The position numbers and the translations under genes were made by a program. A DNA stretch of 64,000 nt from contig CAVTSA010000012.1 of assembly GCA_963737225.1 (NCBI GenBank), positions 25,067-89,066 of the forward strand, given 5' to 3'. This DNA comes from CAVTSA01 sp963737225 (GTDB lineage Bacteria; Chloroflexota; Dormibacteria; Dormibacterales; Dormibacteraceae). The notes beneath the pieces are model-generated. The model searched no databases and had not been told where the DNA came from. It saw nothing but the letters and a program-made list of their open reading frames with translations. This document shows, in pieces, positions 17,391 to 24,852 of the stretch (position 1 is the first letter of the stretch; each line of letters begins with the position of its first letter).

Positions 17391-17948
17391 CTAGGCGGCA
17401 CCGGTGAGCTGGTCCGGACGCGCTTTGACGCCGAATTCAGCGAGTACCCCGGAGGAGTGCGCGTCCCGCAGCGAAAGCAGCGGGACGCCGTAGCGCTCCG
17501 AGGCCAGCCGCAGCCGCCGGGCGCGAAGGGTCCACTGCCGTTCGTCGAGCCGGGTCACCCACCTGGGCATGCCGTCCAGGAGCCGGTCGCTGAACAGGCA
17601 GGCGACGCTCGCGTGCTCGGCGCGAAACCCCTCCTTGCCGTGGATCGCGACGTCGCCCCACGCGTGGATCAACCCCAGCACCACCCCATCGACCGGCCCG
17701 GCCTTCTTCAGCATCGTGATGCAGACGCCGGGGTCGAACACGCCCCAGAAGCCGCAACGACACCTGCTGCCCGGGGCGTAGTGATCCGCAAGCTCCGTCT
17801 CTATGCTCAGGCAGGAGGCGGTATTGATCCCCGGTGCCCAGGTGTACCGCTTCGCCCAGGCACCGAGGTTGCCTCCGGTCAGCAGCCAGATGCGCCATCC
17901 GATGACCGCGCCTCCGCGACCGTCGGCTCCGGCAGGCACGTCAGCCAT
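17391..17948 (-). CDS. Conserved hypothetical Cys-x-Cys-Gly protein (paralogue of 56066-56599)
   Basis: 185 aa from ATG 17948. I recognise no named family. Visible order: IGWRIWLLTGGN near the start, a conserved Trp-Pro region, then RCRCGFWGVFDPG, VLGLIHAWGDVAIHGKEGFRAEHASVACLF, and a C-terminal YGVPLLSLRDAH. The same order (GWRTW, C-x-C-G-L-Y-A-F, GAVIAWGRVVQHGGQGWRAQHARPVAL, HKVPLVSARGL) occurs in the protein at 56.1-56.6 kb, so the two are paralogues. The Cys pairs could bind zinc, although this copy has lost one Cys pair kept in the other. Soluble, no signal peptide. It is convergent with the small membrane protein. Confidence 0.65.
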   Translation of the reverse strand: MADVPAGADGRGGAVIGWRIWLLTGGNLGAWAKRYTWAPGINTASCLSIETELADHYAPGSRCRCGFWGVFDPGVCITMLKKAGPVDGVVLGLIHAWGDVAIHGKEGFRAEHASVACLFSDRLLDGMPRWVTRLDERQWTLRARRLRLASERYGVPLLSLRDAHSSGVLAEFGVKARPDQLTGAA

Positions 17949-18069
17949 CACCCATCCCGCGCGCTGCATCGCCCGGCGGCCCGGCAGCGGTCCGGCGGGT
18001 CTCGGCGGCTGGGCACGAGCGGAACGTAACTCCCATCGACGGAGGGCTCGGTCCCAACCCCGGCCTGGG

Positions 18070-18081
18070 GCTAGACAAATC
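18070..18081 (-). promoter_or_regulatory. Recurrent intergenic heptamer TTTGTCT, copy 5 (minus strand)
   Basis: On the minus strand it reads CGATTTGTCTAG, about 120 bases upstream of the Cys-x-Cys-Gly gene starting at 17948. It shares TTTGTCTAG with copy 3. Confidence 0.35.
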
Positions 18082-18134
18082 GGGCGCTTGGGGGCCGGGT
18101 TGCCGAGGTCTACGCGGTCGACGATGATGAGCGC

Positions 18135-18803
18135 GTGGAGACCCCTCCCGGCCTGGCGTTGGCTCGCGTGCTCGCATGGCTGAGCCTGATCGGCATCGCC
18201 CTGTATGTCGCGATCGACATCGCGCTGGCATTCCTGCGACCGGGGGTGAACCTCGTGCACAACGCGGAGAGCGACTACGGCAACGGCGCCTACTCCTGGC
18301 TCATGGACGTCAACTTCGAGATCCGCTTTCTCCTCTCGGCAGCGGTGGCGGGCGCGATCTGGTACGCGCTGCGTCCTCGCGGGGCCGGCCGGGTGGGGGT
18401 GATGCTCCTGCTGACCTGGGCAGCCGGCTCGGGAGTCCTGGGGTTATCCCGGGACGACCTGCCCGGCGGCCCGCTCACGCGCCACGGTGAGGTGCATCTC
18501 GCGGCCGCCGGGATCGCGTTCGCAGCCTGCCTGGTGGGCACGCTGCTGCTGACGCTGGACTTCGGTCGCCTTCCCCTGATGCGGCCGCTCCGGCTGCTCC
18601 TGGTGCCGATCTGGGTCCTGGGGCTGGTCAGCCTGGTCGCACTGTGGCGGGCCGGGTTCGGGCCGAGGTCGCTCGGAGGCTTGTTCGAGAGGGTGTTCAT
18701 CGCTTCCCAGCTCGCCTGGTTCGCGATCGTGAGCGCCCGCATCGCGACCGCCAGGGAGGTGGACGCAAACCAGCCGGCTCCTCCGGGGCCACGGCCCGCC
18801 TGA
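18135..18803 (+). CDS. DUF998 family membrane protein
   Basis: 222 aa from GTG 18135. Six hydrophobic helices run through the protein, and the first loop carries the family's short motif around AESDYGNGAYSWLMDVNF. Charged residues in the middle loop (LSRDDLPGGPLTRHGEVHLAAAG) match the DUF998 family, where a D-x-P-G...H-x-x-x-A pattern recurs. Function unknown. No ribosome site is clear, so the start rests on the family start and the first helix. Its stop lies six bases from the convergent CBS-BON gene. Confidence 0.8.
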   Translation: METPPGLALARVLAWLSLIGIALYVAIDIALAFLRPGVNLVHNAESDYGNGAYSWLMDVNFEIRFLLSAAVAGAIWYALRPRGAGRVGVMLLLTWAAGSGVLGLSRDDLPGGPLTRHGEVHLAAAGIAFAACLVGTLLLTLDFGRLPLMRPLRLLLVPIWVLGLVSLVALWRAGFGPRSLGGLFERVFIASQLAWFAIVSARIATAREVDANQPAPPGPRPA

Positions 18804-18809
18804 GCCGGA

Positions 18810-19538
18810 TCAGAGGCTCCGGCGGGGGAGGGGGTGACGGCGTGCCCGCAGACGTGACTCGACCTGGACCACGCCCGGCGTGTCCCGGACCGCCTGCTCC
18901 ACCTCCTCGACCAGCGATGGGTCGGCGAGCGTGCCGCCGAGCAAAACGCTGCCTTCGTCGACGTCGAGCCGGATCTGGCCCGGATCCACGCCGAGTCCTG
19001 GCAGCACCCCGTCTCGCACCTCCTCGAGCAGCTCCTGGTCGGTGCACGCGTACGGCTCCAGCAGGTCGGTGCGGCTCATGATCCCGACCACCCGCCCCCG
19101 CCCATCGATCACGGGGAGGCGCCGCACCGCGCGCCGGCGCATGAGTCGCAGCGCCTCGTCCGCGGAAGTCCCCGGGCTGACGGAGATCGCCGGCTGCGAC
19201 ATCAAGGCTCGGGCCGTGTCCGCCGTGGCTCGCGTCGGGTGCCCGGCCGCCGTCGGAGCCCGATCGGGGAACAGCTTCCGCATCGCTTCCCGGACCAGCC
19301 GGCGCAAAAGGTCGCTCTCCGACACCATGCCCACCAGGCGATCATCGTCATCCACGACAGGCAACCCGCTGATGCGGTGGCGGCGCAGGAGGTTTGCGAT
19401 CTCGCCGAGGGTCGCCTCGGTGCGGACGACGACGACCGGGCGAGTCATGAGCCGGTCCACCGTCATCGCCCGGCCGTGCCGTTCGGCGCTGTGGAGGGCG
19501 TCCCCGGAGGAGGGGACCAGCCGCGAGGGTCTCTTCAT
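18810..19538 (-). CDS. CBS pair plus BON domain protein
   Basis: 242 aa from ATG 19538; an internal ATG at about 19467 (MTVDRLMTRPVVVV) could be the true start because no good ribosome site precedes either. Two CBS domains (residues about 28-80 and 105-160: VRTEATLGEIANLLRRHRISGLPVVD and SPGTSADEALRLMRRRAVRRLPVID) bind adenosyl nucleotides in the family. A C-terminal BON domain (DVDEGSVLLGGTLADPSLVEEVEQ) is usually linked to membrane or surface binding. A likely sensor of energy charge. Upstream on the same strand lies a universal-stress-protein remnant. Confidence 0.85.
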   Translation of the reverse strand: MKRPSRLVPSSGDALHSAERHGRAMTVDRLMTRPVVVVRTEATLGEIANLLRRHRISGLPVVDDDDRLVGMVSESDLLRRLVREAMRKLFPDRAPTAAGHPTRATADTARALMSQPAISVSPGTSADEALRLMRRRAVRRLPVIDGRGRVVGIMSRTDLLEPYACTDQELLEEVRDGVLPGLGVDPGQIRLDVDEGSVLLGGTLADPSLVEEVEQAVRDTPGVVQVESRLRARRHPLPRRSL

Positions 19539-19612
19539 TGCAGTTTCAGCGTCCGATTCCGGGGCGGCTGTCGAAACGGCCGAACGGCCCCCCGTGCTCG
19601 GGTCCCTGCGGG

Positions 19613-19747
19613 CTACTCGGCGGTGGCCGCGGGCTGTGCGTCCTCGCTCCCGCCAGATGGCACCCGGGTCGCGACCAGCACCGAGCGCAGCGTTCGGGCG
19701 ATGACGCCCTGGGCGACGCTCCCGAGGATTCGCCGACACGCGCGGCT
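19613..19747 (-). pseudogene. Universal stress protein remnant (C-terminal segment only)
   Basis: On the minus strand a frame of about 44 codons ending at TAG 19613-19615 reads ...ACRRILGSVAQGVIARTLRSVLVATR. This is the last ATP-binding element of UspA proteins (G-S-V-A-x-G-V with the final strand R-S-V-L-V). The preceding 100 residues of a Usp domain are absent. It sits just upstream of the CBS-BON gene in the same direction, which fits an ancestral usp-CBS unit that lost most of usp. Short length limits certainty. Confidence 0.5.
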
Positions 19748-19858
19748 TCCGCGACGAGTCCCCCGTGACGCGGGGGCTTGACCCTCCGCCGGTGGACCCG
19801 CAGGGGAGGGGCCGTTCGGCTCTCCCCGCGACAGCGGCAGCCGCGGTTCTTTAGTCCT

Positions 19859-20458
19859 ATGAACGCGAGCTATGTGATGTCTGCCCCGGCCATCGTCCTC
19901 TTCGGGGACATGACCATCAAAGAAGCGGCGAGCATCCTCGCCGGACACCGAATCAGCGGGGCGCCGGTTGTCGACCGGGCGACAAAGCGCCTGGTGGGGA
20001 TGCTCTCGGAGGGTGACCTCCTGGGCGCCGAACGCGCGCAGGGTGCACGCGCGGTCCTGGTCGCGGAGGTCATGTCGGCCGAGGTGGTCTCCGTGGATGG
20101 CACCGCCGACGTGAAGGCGGTTGCGGCGCGCCTGCTCCAGGCCGACGTGCACCGCGCCCCGGTGCTGCGCGGTGCGGAGGTGGTGGGCGTGGTCAGTCGG
20201 CACGACCTGCTGAAGCAGATGTGCCGCGGCGACGCCACGATCACCGTCGAGGTGGCGAACCTCCTCAAGGCCGAGGGCACCGCGCTGGCTCGGCTGGAGG
20301 TCGAGGTCAAGGACGGCATCGCGCTGATCCACGGCGAAGCGAGCGCCGAGACCCGCGCCCTCGCGCTGGAGCTGGCGGGGAGCGTACCCGGCGTGCTCGG
20401 TGCTCAGCTCCAGGAACCCACCGCTCCGGTTCGCAGCTGGGTTCAGGTGGCCGGGTAA
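19859..20458 (+). CDS. CBS pair plus BON domain protein, second copy
   Basis: 199 aa from ATG 19859. Two CBS domains (NASYVMSAPAIVLFGDMTIKEAASILAGHRISGAPVVD and DVKAVAARLLQADVHRAPVLRG...VSRHDLLKQM) are followed by a BON domain (LEVEVKDGIALIHGEASAETRALALELAGSVPGV). The domain order is the same as in the divergent copy at 18.8-19.5 kb, so the two are paralogues, probably from duplication of a stress module. Nucleotide binding by the CBS pair is expected; the partner is unknown. Confidence 0.85.
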   Translation: MNASYVMSAPAIVLFGDMTIKEAASILAGHRISGAPVVDRATKRLVGMLSEGDLLGAERAQGARAVLVAEVMSAEVVSVDGTADVKAVAARLLQADVHRAPVLRGAEVVGVVSRHDLLKQMCRGDATITVEVANLLKAEGTALARLEVEVKDGIALIHGEASAETRALALELAGSVPGVLGAQLQEPTAPVRSWVQVAG

Positions 20459-20484
20459 CTCGGACGGTCAAGGAGGAAGGCGTC

Positions 20485-20595
20485 ATGTTCACCGACACCG
20501 CGACCATGAGCGCGCGCGGTGTTGTGGTCGGCGTGGGGGCGTCGTCGCTCCGCGACCGGTTCGACGACATGGTGGGGGCGTCCGCGAAAGCCTAG
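20485..20595 (+). CDS. Short ORF of 36 codons with strong ribosome site
   Basis: ATG 20485 follows AAGGAGGAAGG at ideal spacing. The peptide starts MFTDTATMSARGVVVGVGASS and ends RDRFDDMVGASAKA. It follows the second CBS-BON gene by 26 bases on the same strand. Its stop TAG lies in a CTAG palindrome that also supplies the stop of the convergent DUF222 gene. It may be a real micro-protein or the 5' end of a gene cut by a rearrangement. No family recognised. Confidence 0.4.
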   Translation: MFTDTATMSARGVVVGVGASSLRDRFDDMVGASAKA

Positions 20596-21236
20596 CCGCT
20601 GCCGCCGCCGATGGGGATCCGGCGCCAGCGGTGGCGGGGATGTAGAGGACCTCGCTCCCACCCCCCGAAACTCCGCAAGCTCCGTTTCGCGGGGACCTCG
20701 TTGTGAGCTTCCCGGTTGAAGAGGTGGAAGACCCTGGAGCCATGGGCTCGCAGCTGCGCGTGGTCCATCTCCTGGGCCGCGTGCAGCATCTCCCGCTCCA
20801 CGGCGTCGACGTGCTCGGGGGTGAGGTGGCGGCGGACCCGTCGCAGGGTCTGGAGGATGACGGTGGTCGCCTCGGGTGACAGCTCGCCCTCGTGGACCCT
20901 GCGGTAGAGGTTGGGGAACTCCTCCAGCTCACACGCGGTGCAGACCTTGGCGTAGGCGGCGTTGGGCCGCAGGTGCATGGACTGGGCGAGCCAGTCGGCG
21001 GCGTTGTCGACGCCATAGGGATCGCCTTTCTCGATCTGCTTCAGGACCTTGATGTGGTCGAGCTCGATGGCGTTGATGCAGTTCTTGATGTGGTTGAGGA
21101 TCTGCAGGCGGGCCCAAGCCTGGCGTGGGTGGTCGGGGAGGCGGACCTGCTGGAGGTCGCGAAGGAGTTGCTGGAGATCTTCGTCATCAGACCCGAGCCA
21201 GACCCTCTCAGCGCTTGCCGAGACCTCCGCCAACAT
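20592..21236 (-). CDS. DUF222 / 13E12-repeat-type protein, truncated (no HNH domain)
   Basis: 214 aa. Residues about 30-170 match the DUF222 helical domain: ARLQILNHIKNCINAIELDHIKVLKQIE, GVDNAADWLAQSMHL, KVCTACELEEFPNLYRRVHEGELSPEATTVILQTL. Full proteins continue to an HNH endonuclease at 350-500 aa. Here the frame ends in a low-similarity Arg/Gly tail, so the HNH part is missing. The start ATG is leaderless behind a -10 element and an SOS-like box. In mycobacteria several 13E12 genes are LexA-controlled, which fits. The coding part is AT-richer upstream of its start than its neighbours. Confidence 0.75.
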   Translation of the reverse strand: MLAEVSASAERVWLGSDDEDLQQLLRDLQQVRLPDHPRQAWARLQILNHIKNCINAIELDHIKVLKQIEKGDPYGVDNAADWLAQSMHLRPNAAYAKVCTACELEEFPNLYRRVHEGELSPEATTVILQTLRRVRRHLTPEHVDAVEREMLHAAQEMDHAQLRAHGSRVFHLFNREAHNEVPAKRSLRSFGGWERGPLHPRHRWRRIPIGGGSG

Positions 21237-21271
21237 GCATCAATTCTACCAGAGAGCAAACGTATGTTCCG
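21237..21271 (-). promoter_or_regulatory. Leaderless promoter with LexA (SOS)-like box for the DUF222 gene
   Basis: On the minus strand GAACATACGTTTG (21257-21269) matches the Gram-positive LexA consensus CGAACRNRYGTTYG in all but the first base. A -10 hexamer TAGAAT lies at 21243-21248, and six bases later comes the ATG at 21236, so the mRNA is probably leaderless. The box sits where LexA would block RNA polymerase. Confidence 0.6.
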
Positions 21272-21416
21272 GACATTTACAGGACCTTCCACGGCTTCTG
21301 ATTCAATTTCTGGATGTCCGCGCCGCGGCAGCGGTTCGCCCACCGGTCAGGCAGCGCTCCTCCTCCCGACAGGGGGCCGGGGGAGCGCAGCCATGTGACT
21401 CCGGCTTTGACGGGCG

Positions 21417-22349
21417 TCACGCCGCCAGAAACCCCTGGCGCCAGCTTGAATGCGCCGGCCGCCACGCCAGCTCCCGCCTGGCCTTCGCATTGGAGGCACC
21501 GCGGGCGTCGGTCATCATCACCACTGCCGCCTCCCCCGCAAGCAACCGGCCCACCAGGCGCGGCAGGTGCATCGGCTTTCTGGCATCGAGCTCGCGAGCG
21601 AACGCCGGCAGCCACTCGGCGACCGGGGCGGGATCATCGTCGACGACGTTGTAGATGCCGGGAGCACCGTGCGTGATGGCTGCCACCGTGGCGTCCGCCG
21701 CGTCGGCGACGTGGACGAAGGACCACACGCCACCGCCGTCGCCCACCAGCGGAAACCGGCGCCTGCGGACCATCTCGGACTGCTCCCCGTCAGGCGCCAT
21801 CGACGTTCCGGGACCGTAGAACGAGCCGTAGCGCAGCACGATCCCCTCGGTCCAGCCGGCGCCCAGCACCGCCTGCTCCAGGTGCCGGACCGCGGCGAAG
21901 CTCTGTCGCATCTCGCGGGCGGGCGTGGGGTCGAGCGGGTCCTCCTCCGTCTTCACCGGTCCACCGGTGCGCACGTACCACCACGAGCCATAGCTCTGCG
22001 CGATGAACCGCCGGACGCCCGCCGCCTGTCCGGCCGACAGCAGGTGGTCGGTTCCCTCGGTCCGCAGACGGTTGGTCACCCCGAAGTCACGGTCCAGGTG
22101 TCGGGGGTCGATCGACCCGATCGCGGTCAGCTCGTGGATGATCACCTCCGGCTTCGCCGACCCAACCGCCGCCGCCACCTGGTCGGGGTCGAGCGCGTCG
22201 GCGACCACCGGAACCGCCCCCAATGCCTCCAGCATCGACGCCTTCGAATCGCTGCGTGTCATGCCGTGAACCCGATGACCGGCGGCAACCAGCCGCGGCA
22301 CAAGCTGCTGCCCGATCGCTCCGGTCGCTCCTGCCAGGAACACGTTCAT
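21417..22349 (-). CDS. NAD(P)-dependent epimerase/dehydratase (extended/atypical SDR)
   Basis: 310 aa, ATG 22349 behind AAGGAGGTGGC. The dinucleotide motif FLAGATGAIGQQLVPRL (G-x-x-G-x-x-G) is near the N-terminus. Then come VVADALDPDQVAAAV and the catalytic region around IAQSYGSWWYV. A substrate-binding half follows: LRYGSFYGPGTSM, and a C-terminal helix set with SNAKARRELAWRP, as in NAD-dependent epimerases. The usual Tyr-x-x-x-Lys is not clear; QSYGSWWY may supply the Tyr. Substrate unknown. A 47-base gap separates it from the upstream ArsR-AHSA1 gene on the same strand. Confidence 0.8.
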   Translation of the reverse strand: MNVFLAGATGAIGQQLVPRLVAAGHRVHGMTRSDSKASMLEALGAVPVVADALDPDQVAAAVGSAKPEVIIHELTAIGSIDPRHLDRDFGVTNRLRTEGTDHLLSAGQAAGVRRFIAQSYGSWWYVRTGGPVKTEEDPLDPTPAREMRQSFAAVRHLEQAVLGAGWTEGIVLRYGSFYGPGTSMAPDGEQSEMVRRRRFPLVGDGGGVWSFVHVADAADATVAAITHGAPGIYNVVDDDPAPVAEWLPAFARELDARKPMHLPRLVGRLLAGEAAVVMMTDARGASNAKARRELAWRPAHSSWRQGFLAA

Positions 22350-22396
22350 CGCCACCTCCTTGATCCCAGCGTGCCTGCACCGAGGAGACAACGTGA

Positions 22397-23248
22397 TCAC
22401 GCCCGCTGTGACATCTCCCGCACCCGAGACGCTACCGGGGCGCCGGCGATGAGGGCTGCGCGCTGACCTTTGGTCGCTGAGAGCCGTGGAGACCGTGGGC
22501 CGGCGCCGGTCACGTACGCGGCGAAGCGCCCGAGCACCATCTGCCACGCACTGGCCAGGAATTGAGCCTGCTCCTCCGTCTCCAGCCATTGGTGCACCCG
22601 CACCTCGGTCCCGCGGGGAACCCTCGTGAACCTCAGGTAGGCACTGCGCTCGGCACCGGGGATGGGCAGCGCCCGGTCCTCGAAATCCCACCGCATGGCG
22701 ATCAGCACCGGGGGCACCACGATCTCGTACAGCCCCCGGACCTCGGTGCCCCACTCGAGCGTGGTCGCGAAATGTCCCTTCTCGTCGATGGTGACCGGCA
22801 CCCCCAGCCATTCGCTGAACCGCTCCCCGGTGGCGAAGGAGGCGAACGCCGCTTCGACCGTCAGTGCCACCACGACGCTGGAGACCACGGCCGGGCGCGT
22901 CTGCGCCACGACCAGGGACCGTTCGGCGACGCCGTCGGCGGGGGTCCACTTGGATCCCGCCTCCTGGACCAGCGGGCGGATGGCTCGCAGCGCGACCGGG
23001 TTCGCCTGGTACAGCCGGGACGTGCCTTCCCGCCGCTGCGTGATCAGGTGGGCCTGGCGGAGGACCCGCAGGTGCTCGGAGATCGTGGGTCCGGCAAGCT
23101 GGAAGTGACCCGCGATCTCGCCGGCCGACGCCTCGCGGTCGCGGGTGAGCCAGAGGATCTCACGGCGGACGGGGGAGTTGAGCGCGTCCAGTGTCCGCTG
23201 CAGCCGGGTCGGGGGCTGGGCGTCCGGGTGGTCGGGTGTTGCTTTCAC
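22397..23248 (-). CDS. ArsR-type HTH fused to AHSA1/SRPBCC domain
   Basis: 283 aa. Residues about 15-90 form a winged helix (LNSPVRREILWLTRDREASAGEIAGHFQLAGPTISEHLRVLRQAHLITQRREGTSRLYQANP). Residues about 120-245 form an SRPBCC/AHSA1 domain, a hydrophobic ligand cup (VALTVEAAFASFATGERFSEWLGVP, FEDRALPIPG, QWLETEEQAQFLASAWQMVLGRF). Such fusions usually repress nearby genes. It is divergent from a YCII gene, with the palindrome CTACTTAGGTAG between them. The ligand is unknown. Confidence 0.88.
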   Translation of the reverse strand: MKATPDHPDAQPPTRLQRTLDALNSPVRREILWLTRDREASAGEIAGHFQLAGPTISEHLRVLRQAHLITQRREGTSRLYQANPVALRAIRPLVQEAGSKWTPADGVAERSLVVAQTRPAVVSSVVVALTVEAAFASFATGERFSEWLGVPVTIDEKGHFATTLEWGTEVRGLYEIVVPPVLIAMRWDFEDRALPIPGAERSAYLRFTRVPRGTEVRVHQWLETEEQAQFLASAWQMVLGRFAAYVTGAGPRSPRLSATKGQRAALIAGAPVASRVREMSQRA

Positions 23249-23263
23249 TTGATCGGTCGTGGC

Positions 23264-23275
23264 CTACTTAGGTAG
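23264..23275. promoter_or_regulatory. Candidate ArsR operator CTACTTAGGTAG
   Basis: A 12-base dyad with CTAC/GTAG arms in the 62-base divergent gap. A further CCTAC lies 10 bases on (at about 23279-23283). The position between an ArsR-AHSA1 gene and a YCII gene suggests autoregulation. Confidence 0.45.
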
Positions 23276-23310
23276 TTCCCTACTTTCGGGCTTCACAGGA
23301 GTGTAAGTCG

Positions 23311-23625
23311 ATGGCACGGTACTTCCTCGCCTACATCGGCGGCGGTGGCATGGCCCCCACGCCGGAGGAGCAGGAGAAGGTGATGGCTGCCTGGGGCGCC
23401 TGGATGGGCGGGCTCGGGCCGAAGCTGGTCGATGGCGGCGCGCCCGTCATGCCCAAGACGTCGGTGAGCGGCGCTGGAACCTCCGAAGGCACCAAGTCGG
23501 GGTTCGGCGGCTGGTCGGTGGTCAATGTCGACAGCCTGGAGGACGCGGTAGAGGCGGCCAAGGGCTGTCCGCACATCGCCGCCGGGGGGACCGTCGAGGT
23601 CTCCGAAGTCATAGAGATGCAGTAA
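23311..23625 (+). CDS. YCII-related (DGPF-type) domain protein
   Basis: 104 aa, ATG 23311 with AGGAGTG upstream. The sequence MARYFLAYIGGGGMAPTPEEQEKVMAAWGAWMGGLG, then DGGAPV, then VVNVDSLEDAVEAAKGCPHIAAGGTVEVSEV, follows the ferredoxin-like YCII fold. The conserved C-P-H near the end is often seen in this family. Function uncertain; such proteins frequently sit beside ECF sigma factors or ArsR-AHSA1 regulators, as here. Control by the divergent regulator is likely. Confidence 0.85.
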   Translation: MARYFLAYIGGGGMAPTPEEQEKVMAAWGAWMGGLGPKLVDGGAPVMPKTSVSGAGTSEGTKSGFGGWSVVNVDSLEDAVEAAKGCPHIAAGGTVEVSEVIEMQ

Positions 23626-23805
23626 CTCCCTCCCCTCAGATGGCCGGGTACCCGTCTCCACGATGGGCGCCCGGCCCACCTCGGGTTGCCGTTCCCTCTG
23701 CCGGCGGCTGACCCTTTACGATCCGGTTGGCGAGGGAACCGGCACCCTCCACCCTGCGAATGCTTTCCGCGCGGGGGATTCGACTGGACGAGAGGAGCCC
23801 TGGCC

Positions 23806-24852
23806 ATGGCAGGAACCGGTGACGAGGTGGTCCCGCAGTCGGTCTTGAGTCCGGTCACGCGGACCGCGATCTTTTTGGTGGTGACCATCGATCCCGGCGG
23901 CGAGCCGGGTGTCCGGGACCTGCTCTCTGAGCTGTCGGGGCTGCAGCGTGCGGTGGGGTTCCGGGAGCCCGACGGGAAGCTGAGCTGCGTCGCGGGCGTG
24001 GGGTCGGACGCATGGGATCGTCTCTTCGCGGGCTCGCGGCCGTCGGAGCTGCACCCGTTTCGGGAGCTGGTCGGGTCTCGTCACCGGGCGGTGTCCACCG
24101 CCGGAGACCTGCTCTTCCACATCCGGGCCCAGCGGCTCGACCTGTGCTTCGCTCTGGCTTCCGAGATCATGGATCGTCTCCGAGGCGCGGTGACCGTGCG
24201 CGACGAGGTCCACGGTTTCAAGTACTTCGATATGCGGGACCTGCTGGGCTTTGTGGACGGGACCGAAAACCCGGTCGGGTCGGTAGCAACCTCCGCCGTC
24301 CTGGTCGGAGACGAGGACTCGGCGTTTGCCGGCGGCAGCTACGTGATCGTCCAGAAGTACGTCCACGACCTGCAGGCCTGGAACGCTCTCCCCGTCGAGG
24401 CGCAAGAGAAAGTGGTCGGGCGCACCAAGCTTGCCGACATCGAGCTGGACGACGCGGTCAAACCCCCGGACTCCCACGTGGCTCTGAACACGATCGTCGA
24501 TCCCGATGGAACCGAGCGACAAATCCTCCGCGACAACATGCCCTTCGGCAGCGCGGGCGAGGGCGAGTTCGGCACCTACTTCATCGGGTACGCCCGCACA
24601 CCCTCGGTAACCGAACGGATGCTGGAGCACATGTTCCTGGGAAGCCCTCCGGCCACCCACGATCGGATCCTGGATTTCTCGACGGCGACGACGGGCGCGC
24701 TCTTCTTCACGCCGACCGTGGACTTTCTCGACGAGCTCCCGCCTTTGCCCGGGGCCGGCGCCACCGCCGGCACCCCGGCCAGGGACGGCGTCCATACTCG
24801 TTCGGACGGTTCTCTCGGAATCGGTGACCTGAAGAGGAGTTCGCCTGGATGA
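23806..24852 (+). CDS. DyP-type haem peroxidase, encapsulin cargo
   Basis: 348 aa from ATG 23806, behind GAGGAG. A Dyp peroxidase fold: the distal haem motif GFVDGTENP (G-x-x-D-G with the catalytic Asp), a His ligand region KPPDSHVALN, and LRDNMPFGSAGEGEFGTYFIGYA with the distal Arg. Class P/B-like, cytoplasmic, no Tat signal. The tail GSLGIGDLKRSSPG (335-348), after a Gly/Ala/Pro-rich linker, is the known encapsulin cargo-loading peptide (G-S-L-x-I-G-x-L-K/R). The encapsulin gene starts within its stop (ATGA). It reduces peroxide at the expense of dye-like or lignin-type donors; the native donor is not known. Confidence 0.95.
   Translation: MAGTGDEVVPQSVLSPVTRTAIFLVVTIDPGGEPGVRDLLSELSGLQRAVGFREPDGKLSCVAGVGSDAWDRLFAGSRPSELHPFRELVGSRHRAVSTAGDLLFHIRAQRLDLCFALASEIMDRLRGAVTVRDEVHGFKYFDMRDLLGFVDGTENPVGSVATSAVLVGDEDSAFAGGSYVIVQKYVHDLQAWNALPVEAQEKVVGRTKLADIELDDAVKPPDSHVALNTIVDPDGTERQILRDNMPFGSAGEGEFGTYFIGYARTPSVTERMLEHMFLGSPPATHDRILDFSTATTGALFFTPTVDFLDELPPLPGAGATAGTPARDGVHTRSDGSLGIGDLKRSSPG

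Noticed and set aside
18035..18060. DevR/DosR box GGGACCGAGCCC on the minus strand
   Set aside because: The spacer between the half-sites is too short and the flanks do not fit the consensus.
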